From Caballeronia sp. INDeC2 (lineage in GTDB: Bacteria > Pseudomonadota > Gammaproteobacteria > Burkholderiales > Burkholderiaceae), in contig NZ_JALQDG010000003.1 in assembly GCF_023631325.1 (NCBI RefSeq), positions 682,001-746,000 of the forward strand: a stretch of DNA of 64,000 bases, written 5' to 3'. Below, in pieces: positions 44,342 through 54,924 of this stretch; position 1 is the first letter of the stretch, and the number at the start of each line of letters is the position of its first letter. Position numbers and translations under genes: made by a program. Below the pieces are notes generated by a model. The model did no database searches, was not told the DNA's origin, and was given only the letters and a program-made list of their open reading frames with translations.

Positions 44342-45241
44342 CTAAACGCGTGTTTCCCGCGGCACGGAACCGGCGGCGCGCGTTTTGAGACTCGCCAGCG
44401 CGATGCCCGTCACGACGCACGCGAGCGCAACGCCGTGCGCGAGCGTCGGCCGTTCGTCGAGGAAAGCGATGCCGTAGAGCGCCGCCGCGACCGGCAGGAC
44501 CGCGCAGAACACGCCGGCGAGACTGCCGTCGACGTGGCGGATGCCTTTCATCCACAGCCAGAACGAAAAAATGCTGGCGGAGAGTCCATACCATAAGACG
44601 AGCGCCCATGTATCCCAGGCGACGCCGGTCCAGTCGAAATGCGCGAGCGAAGTCGCCCCGATGGGCAACATCAGCAGCAGACCGATGGCATGCGTATACG
44701 CGCAGATGTCGATGGCGGGCAGCGTCTGCGTGAGACGGCGCGACAGGATCACGTAAAGCGATTCGCAGCACACCGCGCCGAGCACCATCAGATTGCCGGG
44801 CAACGAGCTCGCGCCCGCGTCGCCGGCTTGGGCGACGTTGATGACGAGCACGCCCGCGATCGCCAGTCCAATCGATATGAATGCGCGGCCGCCCGGTTTC
44901 TCTTTGAGGAAGATCCACGCAAAGAGCGCGACCACGGCCGGGATCGTGCTCGTGATGACGCCCGCCGCGACCGCGCTCGTGCGCGCGACCCCGTTGAGCA
45001 TCAGCAGCGTGAAACCGAATGTGCCGAAGAACGCCTGCAGGAACAGATTGACCCATTCGCCGCGCGCGACGCGCTTCATCTTAGACCAGCGCAGAAGCGG
45101 CCAGAGCACCGCGAGCGCGATCACGAAGCGCAGCAGCGCGAAGAGCGCAACGGGAACGGAAGCGACGATCGACTTGCCGATGCCGACGTTGCTTCCGACG
45201 AGCAGCATGGCGCCGATGAGTAAGAGGGCGTAGCGATTCAA
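44342..45241 (-). CDS. EamA/DMT family transporter
   Basis: This 299-residue protein has about ten hydrophobic helices in two EamA repeats (G-V-I-T-S-T-I-P-A-V-V-A-L-F-A-W-I-F-L-K-E near residue 95 and the second repeat ending A-L-Y-G-I-A-F-L-D-E-R). Such proteins export small metabolites; the substrate is unknown. The apparent start is TTG at 45241, without a clear ribosome site; a start 11 codons later would cut the first helix. Confidence 0.85.
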   Translation of the reverse strand: MNRYALLLIGAMLLVGSNVGIGKSIVASVPVALFALLRFVIALAVLWPLLRWSKMKRVARGEWVNLFLQAFFGTFGFTLLMLNGVARTSAVAAGVITSTIPAVVALFAWIFLKEKPGGRAFISIGLAIAGVLVINVAQAGDAGASSLPGNLMVLGAVCCESLYVILSRRLTQTLPAIDICAYTHAIGLLLMLPIGATSLAHFDWTGVAWDTWALVLWYGLSASIFSFWLWMKGIRHVDGSLAGVFCAVLPVAAALYGIAFLDERPTLAHGVALACVVTGIALASLKTRAAGSVPRETRV

Positions 45242-45572
45242 GCTGGATACCGCGCGGGTAGTTCAGTTACGATTGTGGGGAGGCATTGTAGAAGCCGCGC
45301 GGACTCCGTGTATACCCCGTGCCCGTTGGGCCGGCCACGTAAGAAGCGGGTAAGTTGAACGGCTTATCTTGAATTCAATGCAGGATGTCGTGGGCGGACG
45401 AATGTGCCCCGACATGCTTTTCGTGCCGCCCGGCACGGTTCAAGGAGACAAGGTCGGACACGGGAACGCCGCGCGCATCCTGGTTCGAACCTCATAAACA
45501 TGCGGCGCACGCAACCCATTCAGCGATGCGCGCGCCGCCGGATTTTGGAAACACCATCAGGAGAGGTTGTCG
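45242..45572. other. Divergent intergenic region before acs
   Basis: No gene is seen. A perfect ten-base palindrome TTGAATTCAA (45369-45378) lies about 195 bases before acs. A TTGAAC -35-like hexamer is near 45355, but no convincing -10 follows. Confidence 0.4.
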
Positions 45573-47555
<1,983 letters not shown>

Positions 47556-47628
47556 TCTCGCGCCGCCCGCCGCCGCGGGCGCGGTCGATCCTTATTGCCG
47601 ACGCCATGCGGTTTTGTTAAAAAGCCGC

Positions 47629-47955
47629 ATGTCCGATTTCTCCAGCCCGACACCCGCCTCGCCGCCGCCCGTATCGGCGGCGATGGCGCGCGCGCATCGA
47701 CGCTACTGGCGCTTCAACGTCGCGCTGATCGTCGTGCTGATGACGATCGGCTTCGTCGTCTCGTTCGGCCTGCCGCTTTTCGCGCAACGCTTTGCGCACG
47801 TGCGCGTCGCAGGCTTTCCGCTGCCGTTCTACTTCGGCGCGCAGGGCGCGATCCTCGTCTATGTCGCGCTGATCTTCGTCTATATCGTGCTGATGCAATT
47901 CGCCGATGCGCGTCTTTTGCGCGCCGCCCGATCGGAACAGGGCGACGCGGCATGA
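47629..47955 (+). CDS. DUF4212 small symporter-associated membrane protein
   Basis: The 108-residue protein has two transmembrane helices (about residues 31-52 and 72-92) joined by a short loop with F-P-L-P-F-Y-F-G-A-Q-G, the DUF4212 signature. Its stop overlaps the start of the symporter gene (ATGA), and this family is regularly found just before such symporters, so it is probably a small subunit. The ribosome site is weak. Confidence 0.88.
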   Translation: MSDFSSPTPASPPPVSAAMARAHRRYWRFNVALIVVLMTIGFVVSFGLPLFAQRFAHVRVAGFPLPFYFGAQGAILVYVALIFVYIVLMQFADARLLRAARSEQGDAA

Positions 47956-49976
47956 AGCTCACGCATCGGCTGATTCTTTCCTACGCGCTCTATACGCTCG
48001 GCTTCCTGCTTTTCATTTTCCTGATGGAGCGCATCGAGCGCACGACGGGGCCGGGCACATGGATCGGCTACGTGTTCCTGTTCGTGCCGATCGCGGTGTA
48101 TGCGGTGATCGGTCTTTTGTCGCGCACGTCCGATCTCGTCGAATACTACGTGGCGGGGCGGCGCGTGCCGTCCGCGTTCAACGGCATGGCGACGGCAGCG
48201 GACTGGTTGTCGGCGGCGTCGTTCATCGGCCTCGCGGGTTCGATCTACTCGAGCGGCTACGATGGCCTCGCCTACGTGATGGGCTGGACGGGCGGCTACT
48301 GCCTCGTCGCTTTCCTGCTCGCGCCGTACGTGCGCAAGCTCGCGCGCTACACGATTCCCGATTTTCTCGGCACGCGCTTCTCCAGCAATCTGGTGCGGGC
48401 GCTCGCGGCCGTCGCAGCGATCCTCTGTTCGTTCGTGTACCTGGTCGCGCAGATCCAGGGCATCGGTTTGATCGCGTCGCGCTTCATCGGCATCGAATTT
48501 TCGATCGGCATCTTCTGCGGCCTCGCGGGCATTCTCGTGTGCTCGTTTCTCGGCGGCATGCGCGCGGTGACGTGGACGCAGGTCGCGCAATACATCATCC
48601 TCATCAGCGCGATGTTGATTCCCGTGTCGATGATCGCGCATCGCGAAGGGCTCGGCTGGTTTCCGCAATTCAACTATGGGCGCGTGATGGAGCGCGTCGA
48701 AGCGCTCGAGCGCGCCGTCGCCGTTTCACCCGATGAAGCGCGCGGACGCGCCGATTTTCAGCGTCAGGCAGCGCGGATCCAGCAGCGCATCGATGCGTTG
48801 CCGCAGTCGTTCCACGAGGAGCATGCGCGGCTCGTCGCGGAGATCGCCGATCTGCGCCGGCACAACGGCCCGCTGCGCGAAATCAATGAGCGCGAACGCG
48901 AACTCGCGGCCTTTCCGCGCGATCCCGCCGATGCGCAAGCTAAATGGACGCGCGAACGCGACGCCCTGATCGAGCGTGTCGCCGCGCCCGTGCCGATGAC
49001 CGAGGCGTTCGCGCCCGGCTCTTCCGGCGATGAAAGTCCGCGCGTGCATCAGGTGAACTTCCTGTCGCTGCTCTTGTGTCTGTCGATCGGCACGGCGAGC
49101 TTGCCGCATATCCTCACGCGCTACAACACGACGACGTCGGTATCGTCCGCGCGGCGTTCGGTCGGGTGGACGCTGTTCTTCGTCGCGCTCTTCTACTTGA
49201 CGGTGCCGGTGCTCGCCGTGCTCATCAAGCACGAAATATTGACGGGACTCGTCGGTCATCGCTTCGCGGATCTGCCGCAGTGGGTCACGCAGTGGCGGCG
49301 CGTGGAGCCGTATCTGATCCGTATCAGCGATGTGAACGGCGACGGCATCGTGCGCTGGGCCGGCATCCAGATGCAGCCGGACATGGTGGTGCTCGCGGCG
49401 CCCGAAATCGCCGGATTACCGTATGTGATCTCCGGCCTGATCGCGGCGGGCGCGCTGGCGGCTGCGCTCTCGACGGCGGACGGCTTGCTGCTGACGATCG
49501 CCAATGCGCTGTCGCACGACGTTTACTACTGCATGGTCGATCGCCGCGCAACCAGCCAGCGGCGCGTGACGATCTCCAAGATTCTGCTGCTCGGCGTGGC
49601 TTTGCTGGCATCGTATGTGGCGTCGCTCAATGCGGGAAACATTCTGTTTCTCGTCGGCGCGGCGTTTTCTCTTGCAGCGTCGAGTCTTTTTCCGGCGCTC
49701 GTGCTCGGCGTGTTCTGGAAGCGGACGACACAGCGCGGCGTCGTCGCGGGGATGATCGCGGGGCTCGTCGTGTGCGTGTACTACATCGTGTCGACGTATC
49801 CGTTCTTCGTGCAACTGACGGGCTTCGCGGGGCCGCGCTGGTTCGGCATCGAGCCGATCAGCTCGGGCGTGTTCGGCGTGCCGGCGGGATTCGCGGTGGC
49901 GATCGTGGTAAGCCTTCTGGATCGCAAGCCGGATGCGTACACGCGCGCTCTGGTCGATTACATTCGCCATCCGTAG
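47952..49976 (+). CDS. Sodium:solute symporter, probable acetate/monocarboxylate permease
   Basis: This 674-residue SSSF transporter has about 13 helices. The core pattern D-L-V-E-Y-Y-V-A-G-R-R-V-P-S-A-F-N-G-M-A-T-A-A-D-W-L-S near residue 60 and A-L-S-T-A-D-G-L-L-L-T-I near residue 510 are typical of the ActP/VC_2705-like branch. A long, charged, helical insertion (about residues 245-350) with no membrane segment interrupts the middle. Substrate is inferred from the neighbouring acs gene. Confidence 0.9.
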   Translation: MKLTHRLILSYALYTLGFLLFIFLMERIERTTGPGTWIGYVFLFVPIAVYAVIGLLSRTSDLVEYYVAGRRVPSAFNGMATAADWLSAASFIGLAGSIYSSGYDGLAYVMGWTGGYCLVAFLLAPYVRKLARYTIPDFLGTRFSSNLVRALAAVAAILCSFVYLVAQIQGIGLIASRFIGIEFSIGIFCGLAGILVCSFLGGMRAVTWTQVAQYIILISAMLIPVSMIAHREGLGWFPQFNYGRVMERVEALERAVAVSPDEARGRADFQRQAARIQQRIDALPQSFHEEHARLVAEIADLRRHNGPLREINERERELAAFPRDPADAQAKWTRERDALIERVAAPVPMTEAFAPGSSGDESPRVHQVNFLSLLLCLSIGTASLPHILTRYNTTTSVSSARRSVGWTLFFVALFYLTVPVLAVLIKHEILTGLVGHRFADLPQWVTQWRRVEPYLIRISDVNGDGIVRWAGIQMQPDMVVLAAPEIAGLPYVISGLIAAGALAAALSTADGLLLTIANALSHDVYYCMVDRRATSQRRVTISKILLLGVALLASYVASLNAGNILFLVGAAFSLAASSLFPALVLGVFWKRTTQRGVVAGMIAGLVVCVYYIVSTYPFFVQLTGFAGPRWFGIEPISSGVFGVPAGFAVAIVVSLLDRKPDAYTRALVDYIRHP

Positions 49977-50002
49977 GGACTGGCGCACGCGCGGGAAGTT
50001 GG

Positions 50003-50008
50003 TATAAT
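50003..50008 (+). promoter_or_regulatory. -10 element of the tRNA-Ser promoter (TATAAT)
   Basis: Consensus TATAAT lies 11 bases before the tRNA 5' end, which places transcription close to the mature end. The -35 is not obvious. Confidence 0.6.
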
Positions 50009-50019
50009 CGCGGTCTTCC

Positions 50020-50109
50020 GGAGAGATGGATGAGTGGTTTAAGTCGCACGCCTGGAAAGCGTGTATAGGGTAAAACCTATCGGGGGTTCGAATCCCCCTC
50101 TCTCCGCCA
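50020..50109 (+). tRNA. tRNA-Ser (anticodon GGA)
   Basis: The 90-base tRNA has acceptor arms GGAGAGA/TCTCTCC, anticodon stem CACGC/GCGTG with loop CTGGAAA (anticodon GGA, 50054-50056), a long class II variable arm, the T arm with GTTCGAATC, and an encoded CCA. It reads UCC and UCU codons. Confidence 0.97.
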
Positions 50110-50116
50110 GAATCTC

Positions 50117-50143
50117 AAGCCCTTGATCTTCAAGGGCTTTTTT
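50117..50143 (+). terminator. tRNA-Ser terminator
   Basis: AAGCCCTTG pairs with CAAGGGCTT around a five-base loop followed by T residues. Confidence 0.92.
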
Positions 50144-50605
50144 ATGCGCGCTAACAGTTGATGTCAGCAAAGCCGACCAGACACGGAGCGCTTACGGACA
50201 CGAAACACCAGACGTCGCTGTTTCGATGTTCGCCCTTTGTTCCAGCCTGGAACCCCGCGTACTTTCATCATCTTCTTAACGCTTCGCCGCAACCGCGGAC
50301 GCGGTTCATCGATGACGAATCCGGTCATCAAACGATTCGGATAGCTACATAAAATTCCAATGCGCGTGATGATTAGCGAGGCGAGCACGCGCATCTACGA
50401 AGGGGATCGGGGAAAGAAGAGACAGGCTGAAAAGATGTCGTAAGAGTAGTGGGCGCCGGTATGGCTGTGCCTCTAATAATGCTCGATTGACTCTCGCACA
50501 TGGCAGGGCGCAGCGGCCCATGCAACCCACCTCTTACGACATTCAGAAGGATAGTCGATGGCGGCAAGAAAGGAATCAGATTAATCGCGTTATGCGCGGA
50601 CGATT
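50144..50605. other. Non-coding region after tRNA-Ser
   Basis: No gene can be supported in about 460 bases. It contains a small inverted-repeat element at 50434-50544. Regions after tRNA genes often collect mobile DNA, but no integrase and no duplicate of the tRNA 3' end is seen in the window. Confidence 0.55.
50434..50544. repeat. Small element bounded by 19-20 base imperfect inverted repeats (MITE-like)
   Basis: GATGTCGTAAGAGTAGTGGG at the left end matches the complement of the right end, GAATGTCGTAAGAGGTGGG, except for small indels. About 70 bases lie between. There is no coding capacity. The form suggests a miniature inverted-repeat element or a solo remnant of an insertion sequence. Confidence 0.5.
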
Positions 50606-50848
50606 TCAGCGACGCACGCCTTTCCGAGCGAACGCCGCGATCGGATCATCGTCCGTTGTGGTGACCGCGGTCTGAACAGACGCCTTGCGCGCCGCCGCTT
50701 TTTTCTTCTGCGATGCAGCAGATTTTGGCTGACCGCCCGCTATCTCCGCGCTCGACATCCAGTGCTCGGTGTATCTCGCGCTGGCAGGTGCGGCGCTCGA
50801 AAAGAGCGCAACGGCGACCGATATCAAGATGAGGCTGAGTGTTCGCAT
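50606..50848 (-). CDS. Small exported protein with Lys/Ala-rich tail
   Basis: The 80-residue product has a signal peptide (about residues 1-22, ending A-P-A-S-A) and a short mature part with Y-T-E-H-W-M-S-S-A-E-I and then S-Q-K-K-K-A-A-A-R-K-A. Similar short exported proteins occur in Burkholderia relatives, but I cannot assign a function. ATG 50848 is chosen because it starts the signal peptide; the ribosome site is weak. Confidence 0.6.
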   Translation of the reverse strand: MRTLSLILISVAVALFSSAAPASARYTEHWMSSAEIAGGQPKSAASQKKKAAARKASVQTAVTTTDDDPIAAFARKGVRR

Positions 50849-51003
50849 GGTTGTGAGGAAGTTCTGGAACGTTAGAACGCCACGAAGCGATGCCAGGGGC
50901 GACCTGCGTTCTGCTTCGCCGCGAATGAAGTGCGCAGCATGAGGCACGGGGCATCGCATCGATCTCGCTCGCGCCCGTGGCCAGACGCGAGCGGAATGAA
51001 AGC

Positions 51004-51381
51004 TCAGTGCGACGTGATGATCATCTGTGCAGTCTGATTTTCCGCGTCGTAGTGCAAGGCCGAATTTGCCGCGTGTTCCTCGTGAATCAAAACTTCGCGT
51101 GCAGCCTGAGCGCCTCGCTCATAGCCTGATCTCGTTGCGTGTTCCTCGAGCGCGGCGATGAGCGGCAACTGCTCCTCCGCGACCGAACGCATCAGATTCA
51201 GCATGTCGCGACGCATCGATTCGGAATATGCGCAAAACTGCTCGAAACCGCCCGGCGCCGCAACGATGTTCACGAGCGACCTAAGCAGGCGCGCGCGGTT
51301 GGCGCAATGTTCGCTGACCTGCACCGATTGCGAGAGCGTCGCGTAGCCGTTCGCGTCAACGGAAATCTGCAGTTCCTTCAT
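51004..51381 (-). CDS. Hypothetical cytoplasmic protein
   Basis: The 125-residue product has no signal or membrane segment. It has a predicted helical middle with N-R-A-R-L-L-R-S-L-V-N-I-V-A-A and E-S-M-R-R-D-M-L-N-L-M-R-S-V-A-E-E-Q-L-P-L. I recognise no family. GAGG lies about ten bases before the ATG. Codon use looks like the surrounding genes. Confidence 0.6.
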   Translation of the reverse strand: MKELQISVDANGYATLSQSVQVSEHCANRARLLRSLVNIVAAPGGFEQFCAYSESMRRDMLNLMRSVAEEQLPLIAALEEHATRSGYERGAQAAREVLIHEEHAANSALHYDAENQTAQMIITSH

Positions 51382-51500
51382 TTTGTGAGCCTCGTATAAG
51401 AACGGAAGGGCTGCATTTAATCGGCTTCAGCCGCAAAAAACGTTCGGACGAATCCTATTACCCGGGCGCGCGACGATCCTTTACTTTCGGAATCGTTCGC

Positions 51501-51641
51501 TCACGAAAAGAGTCGCAGGAAGGTGCGCCAGAAGGCGTCCCAGCGGCCCGGCGTAACGACGCGCGAGGCATCCATGTCGCGCTGCCAAGTCGCGTCTTCC
51601 TGATCGTCGCGCGCCCGGGTGACGAGTGTCCCGAAGTACAT
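51501..51641 (-). CDS. Small hypothetical protein, 46 residues
   Basis: The frame begins M-Y-F-G-T-L-V-T-R-A-R-D-D-Q-E-D and ends W-D-A-F-W-R-T-F-L-R-L-F-S. AAAGGAG lies eight bases before the ATG, a strong ribosome site that selects this start over longer frames. The Trp/Phe-rich amphipathic end could contact a membrane. I know no family. Confidence 0.5.
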   Translation of the reverse strand: MYFGTLVTRARDDQEDATWQRDMDASRVVTPGRWDAFWRTFLRLFS

Positions 51642-51792
51642 GGCGAAGCTCCTTTGCGGGTATCGATGACGGAAGGCGTCGCCGTGAGCGGACACCATAC
51701 GTTCAAGATGTCCTAGCATCGCTAGCCGCGAAACCCGCCCGACGCAGCGAGCAGAGCCGCTGGCCGGAGATGGACAAAAGTAGGGGCGCGCC

Positions 51793-52722
51793 TCAGGCGA
51801 AATGAGACAGCGAGCGCAGCCGCGCGAGCGCCGCGCGCGATTCGTCGCGGGCGGTCTTGTCGAGCCAGCGCGCCGCTTCGTCAACGGCGTTCTTGTCGTT
51901 CAGCGCCGGCGCGATCCGCCGCAACGCTGCCTCGCTTACGAGCACGTCGTGGAGTCGCACGAGCGCGGCCCGCGCCGCGAGCAGATGCGTCATCGTATGC
52001 CGATGCCCGCGTTCGAGCACCGGCGCGAACAACTCGAGCAGGCACTGCAGTTTCGTCGCCGCTTCTTCGATGCTGCGCAAAGTCTTCGCGTCCACACGCT
52101 TCATCTTCGATGCCCGATGTTCCCGCTTGCTGAGCATGTCGTCGGCAAGCGCGACACGCCGGCGCGCAAATTCCTCCAGCGTGCGATCCTCGCCGCGCGC
52201 TTCGAGACGTCGCCGCGCATCGGCGAGCGCGCGACGCAGCAGCACATCGACGTGGGCTTTGCGCAGCGTCACGCAGCTCATCGCCGATGCGTCGCGCCGC
52301 TCCAGCCGCAGCGTGCGCACGACCGCCCCGAGGCGCGTGCAATGCTGGTCGGCATGTGAGAGCAGATCGCACGCTGCATCGAGTTCATGCGGCTCGCCGG
52401 CGATGTCCGCGAGACGCTTGAAACGCTTGCGAACCAGGCGCGTCTCCTTCTCGTCGAGCAGCGGCTCGAACGCCCACCATATCGCGCGCAATCGGCTCAG
52501 CGTCGAGCGCAGCCGTTCGAGCGATTCGATGTCGGCGCGCTCGGCCATCAGTTCCGTTTGCTCGAACGCTTCGCTCGCGAGCGGTGCGGTCAGCATGATG
52601 AAAGCGTCGGCGACGGGTTGGTCGCGCAAGGAAAAGTCACGCGCGCGCGGCGGGGCGGCGTACGCGGTGAGCGAACTGCCGAGGCTCTTTCGGGCAAGCC
52701 CTGGATCGAAGTTCAGCGTCAT
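51793..52722 (-). CDS. CHAD domain protein
   Basis: This 309-residue protein is an all-helical CHAD-type protein rich in Arg, with paired repeats (E-R-L-R-S-T-L-S-R-L-R-A-I-W-W and K-R-F-K-R-L-A-D-I-A-G). CHAD domains bind polyphosphate and are often encoded near phosphate genes; a PiT transporter pseudogene lies divergently next door. ATG 52722 (M-T-L-N-F-D-P-G) is preferred; a TTG start at 52794 would add a basic, unconserved extension. Confidence 0.82.
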   Translation of the reverse strand: MTLNFDPGLARKSLGSSLTAYAAPPRARDFSLRDQPVADAFIMLTAPLASEAFEQTELMAERADIESLERLRSTLSRLRAIWWAFEPLLDEKETRLVRKRFKRLADIAGEPHELDAACDLLSHADQHCTRLGAVVRTLRLERRDASAMSCVTLRKAHVDVLLRRALADARRRLEARGEDRTLEEFARRRVALADDMLSKREHRASKMKRVDAKTLRSIEEAATKLQCLLELFAPVLERGHRHTMTHLLAARAALVRLHDVLVSEAALRRIAPALNDKNAVDEAARWLDKTARDESRAALARLRSLSHFA

Positions 52723-53050
52723 CGTCTCGGTATGCACGTGGTTCGCACGACGCTTCTTTTTATTGCTTTTGCGTTCGGTGCGCCGATGGTCCAATAGGGG
52801 TGCTGGCCGGAAACATAGACTTGCTGAATGTCACGCGAATGACAGGGCCGGCAATCTTCAGTGAAATCGTTCTCACGTCCACCGCGCGGTTCCCCGCCGG
52901 GCGTCATGAAAGTCTTACGCGAACAGTTGACACAAAAGATTCACCGTCGGCAAGGTCGACGAATCATGGCGGCGTCGGTTATGCCGGATTGCAGCTGGCG
53001 ATCGATCTCGAGTCCGTCCGACTGAGTTCCGCACTCCCTTAATTTCTGAT
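52723..53050. other. Region between the CHAD gene and the PiT pseudogene
   Basis: No gene is supported. The missing promoter and N-terminal codons of the PiT gene should have been here. A weak phosphate-box resemblance near 52902-52919 is not convincing. Confidence 0.4.
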
Positions 53051-54283
53051 CGGCGTCACGACACCGCCAACGCAGTCGCGGCCGTCATCTATACGCACTC
53101 GCAGGCGCCGAACGTCGCGGTCGTCTGGTCAGGCACGTGGAATTTCATCGGTGTGCTCGTGTCGAGCGGCGCGGTCGCGCTCGGCATCCTGCAACTGTTG
53201 CCCGTCGAACTGATTCTCCAGGTCGGCAGCAGCGCGGGGTTCGCGATGGTCTTCGCGCTGCATCGCCGCGATCATATGGAATCTCGCGACGTGGTACTTC
53301 GGCTTGCCGTCGTCGAGCTCGCATACGCTGATCGGCTCGATCATCGGCGTGGGATCAACGAATCAGTTGCTGCGCGGGCCGAACGGCACGAGCGGCGTCG
53401 ACTGGTCGCATGTCGCGGGCGTCGGCAAGTTGCTGCTGTTTTCGCCGATCGTCGGCTTCATCTGCGCGGCGCTCTTGCTGCTTGTGCTGAAGGCGCTCGT
53501 GCGCGTGCCGGCGCTCTACAAGGAGCCGAAGAAGAATCACCCGCCGCCATTCTGGATTCGCTCGCTGCTGATTCTGACCTGCACGCGTGTGTCGTTCGCG
53601 CACGGCTCGAACGACGGGCAAAAGGGCATGGGCCTCATCATGCTGATTCTGATCGACACGGTGCCGACGGCTTAAGCGCTCAACAAGGCGGTGAGTCCTT
53701 CTGAGACGCAGAACTTCGCGAAGTATCTGAATGACGCCGCGCCTTCCACCGATGCGCGCGCGGACACGCAGGCCTATGTGCGCCCGCCAGCTATGTGCGC
53801 AACAACATGTACCTCGTTTCCCAAGCAATCCGCCTGATGAAGAAGGCGAACATGCCCGCGTTCGCGCCCGCGGACCGCGCCGTGATCGACAACTGCAAGC
53901 AGCAACTCGATTAAGCGACGAAGTTCATTCCGGCGTGGGTGAAGGTCGCGGTGGCGATCGCGCTTGGTCTCGGCACGATGGTCGGCTGCAAACGCATCGT
54001 CGTCACCGTGGGCGAGAAGATCGGCAAGCAGCATCTCGCGTACGGGCAGGGCGCTTCGGCCGAGATGGTCGCGATGCTGACCATCGGCGCGGCGGATGCC
54101 TGCGGCTTACCGGTCTCGACGACGCATGTGCTGTCCTCGGGCGTCGCGGGGACGATGGCGCCAAACGGGTCGGGGCTGCAATGGAATACCGTGCGCAGCC
54201 TCGTGCTCGCGTGGGTGTTGACGCTGCCGGCCTCGATTGTCCTGGCAGCCGGCCTGTACTGGGCCTTCCGAAAACTCGTCTGA
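53051..54283 (+). pseudogene. Decayed PiT-family inorganic phosphate transporter
   Basis: Three reading frames together give a recognisable PiT protein: H-D-T-A-N-A-V-A-A-V-I-Y-T near the start, L-L-P-V-E-L-I-L-Q-V-G-S-S-A-G-F-A-M-V-F, S-S-S-S-H-T-L-I-G-S-I-I-G-V-G, F-A-H-G-S-N-D-G-Q-K-G-M-G-L, and P-V-S-T-T-H-V-L-S-S-G-V near the end. Lesions: about 30 N-terminal residues are missing, a frameshift lies near 53262-53270, there is TAA at 53673, a second frameshift near 53790, and TAA near 53912. Both stops sit where the family normally has a Tyr. Confidence 0.93.
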
Positions 54284-54294
54284 GCGGGCGAAGT

Positions 54295-54732
54295 TCAGGC
54301 GTTCGCGGGGCGGCCCGTCTTGACTGTTTCGAGCGCCTTGATCGCTTCGACGAGACGCTTATCGGGCGCGGCCTCGAGCATCGCGAGCGCGGCGCGCAGA
54401 AGTTCGCTCTTCTTTACGCGCACGCCATTCTTCTGGCATTTTTCCTTGAGCGTGGCGATCTTCGCGTAGTCCGACTTGGGCATGGTGAAGCTGTCGCGCA
54501 CGACTTTTTCTTTCTTCACGCGTCTGGTTTTTGCGTCGGACTTGGGCTGGGTATCGACGGTCTTTTTCGTTGCGGTGGAAGGTGCCTTCGCGGCTGGTTT
54601 CTTTGCTGCTTTCGGCGTCGCGGCCGCCTTGGTTTGCGTCTTCTTGACCGCCTTGGCCTCCGTCTTGTCAGCGGCGCTCTTCGGGGTATCGATCGCCTTC
54701 CTGCTCGGCGCCTTGACTTGCGGTGTGCTCAT
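54295..54732 (-). CDS. Lys/Ala-rich H1-like protein
   Basis: The 145-residue product has a histone H1-like N-terminal half (repeats of K-A-A-A-T-P-K-A-A-K-K-P-A-A-K-A) and a C-terminal half with S-F-T-M-P-K-S-D-Y-A-K-I-A-T-L-K-E-K-C and R-V-K-K-S-E-L-L-R-A-A-L-A-M-L, reminiscent of a ribbon-helix-helix unit. It probably binds nucleic acid. AGGAGAG precedes the ATG. Confidence 0.8.
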   Translation of the reverse strand: MSTPQVKAPSRKAIDTPKSAADKTEAKAVKKTQTKAAATPKAAKKPAAKAPSTATKKTVDTQPKSDAKTRRVKKEKVVRDSFTMPKSDYAKIATLKEKCQKNGVRVKKSELLRAALAMLEAAPDKRLVEAIKALETVKTGRPANA

Positions 54733-54924
54733 CCGTTCTCTCCTGACGTGTGTGGAGAAAACAGTATATACGGTTTATGTGTGCGCGTGCCGCATGCGCG
54801 CGTTTCCTGAACGCGCGTGGAAATGCCCGTCACATCAACGCGATGTCCGCGCGCCGCAAGAGTTATCTACACGCTTGTCCACCGAAACTGTGGACAAGCC
54901 GCGCTGCTTGCCGTGACCGTCGCG

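Noticed and set aside
45369..45378. Palindrome TTGAATTCAA upstream of acs
   Set aside because: Too short and far from the start codon to call an operator without more evidence.
50020..50109. tRNA-Ser as an attachment site of an integrative element
   Set aside because: No integrase and no second copy of the tRNA 3' end were found in the window.
52902..52919. Phosphate-box-like sequence (GTCATGAAAG...) before the PiT pseudogene
   Set aside because: Only about two thirds of positions match and the repeat structure is poor.
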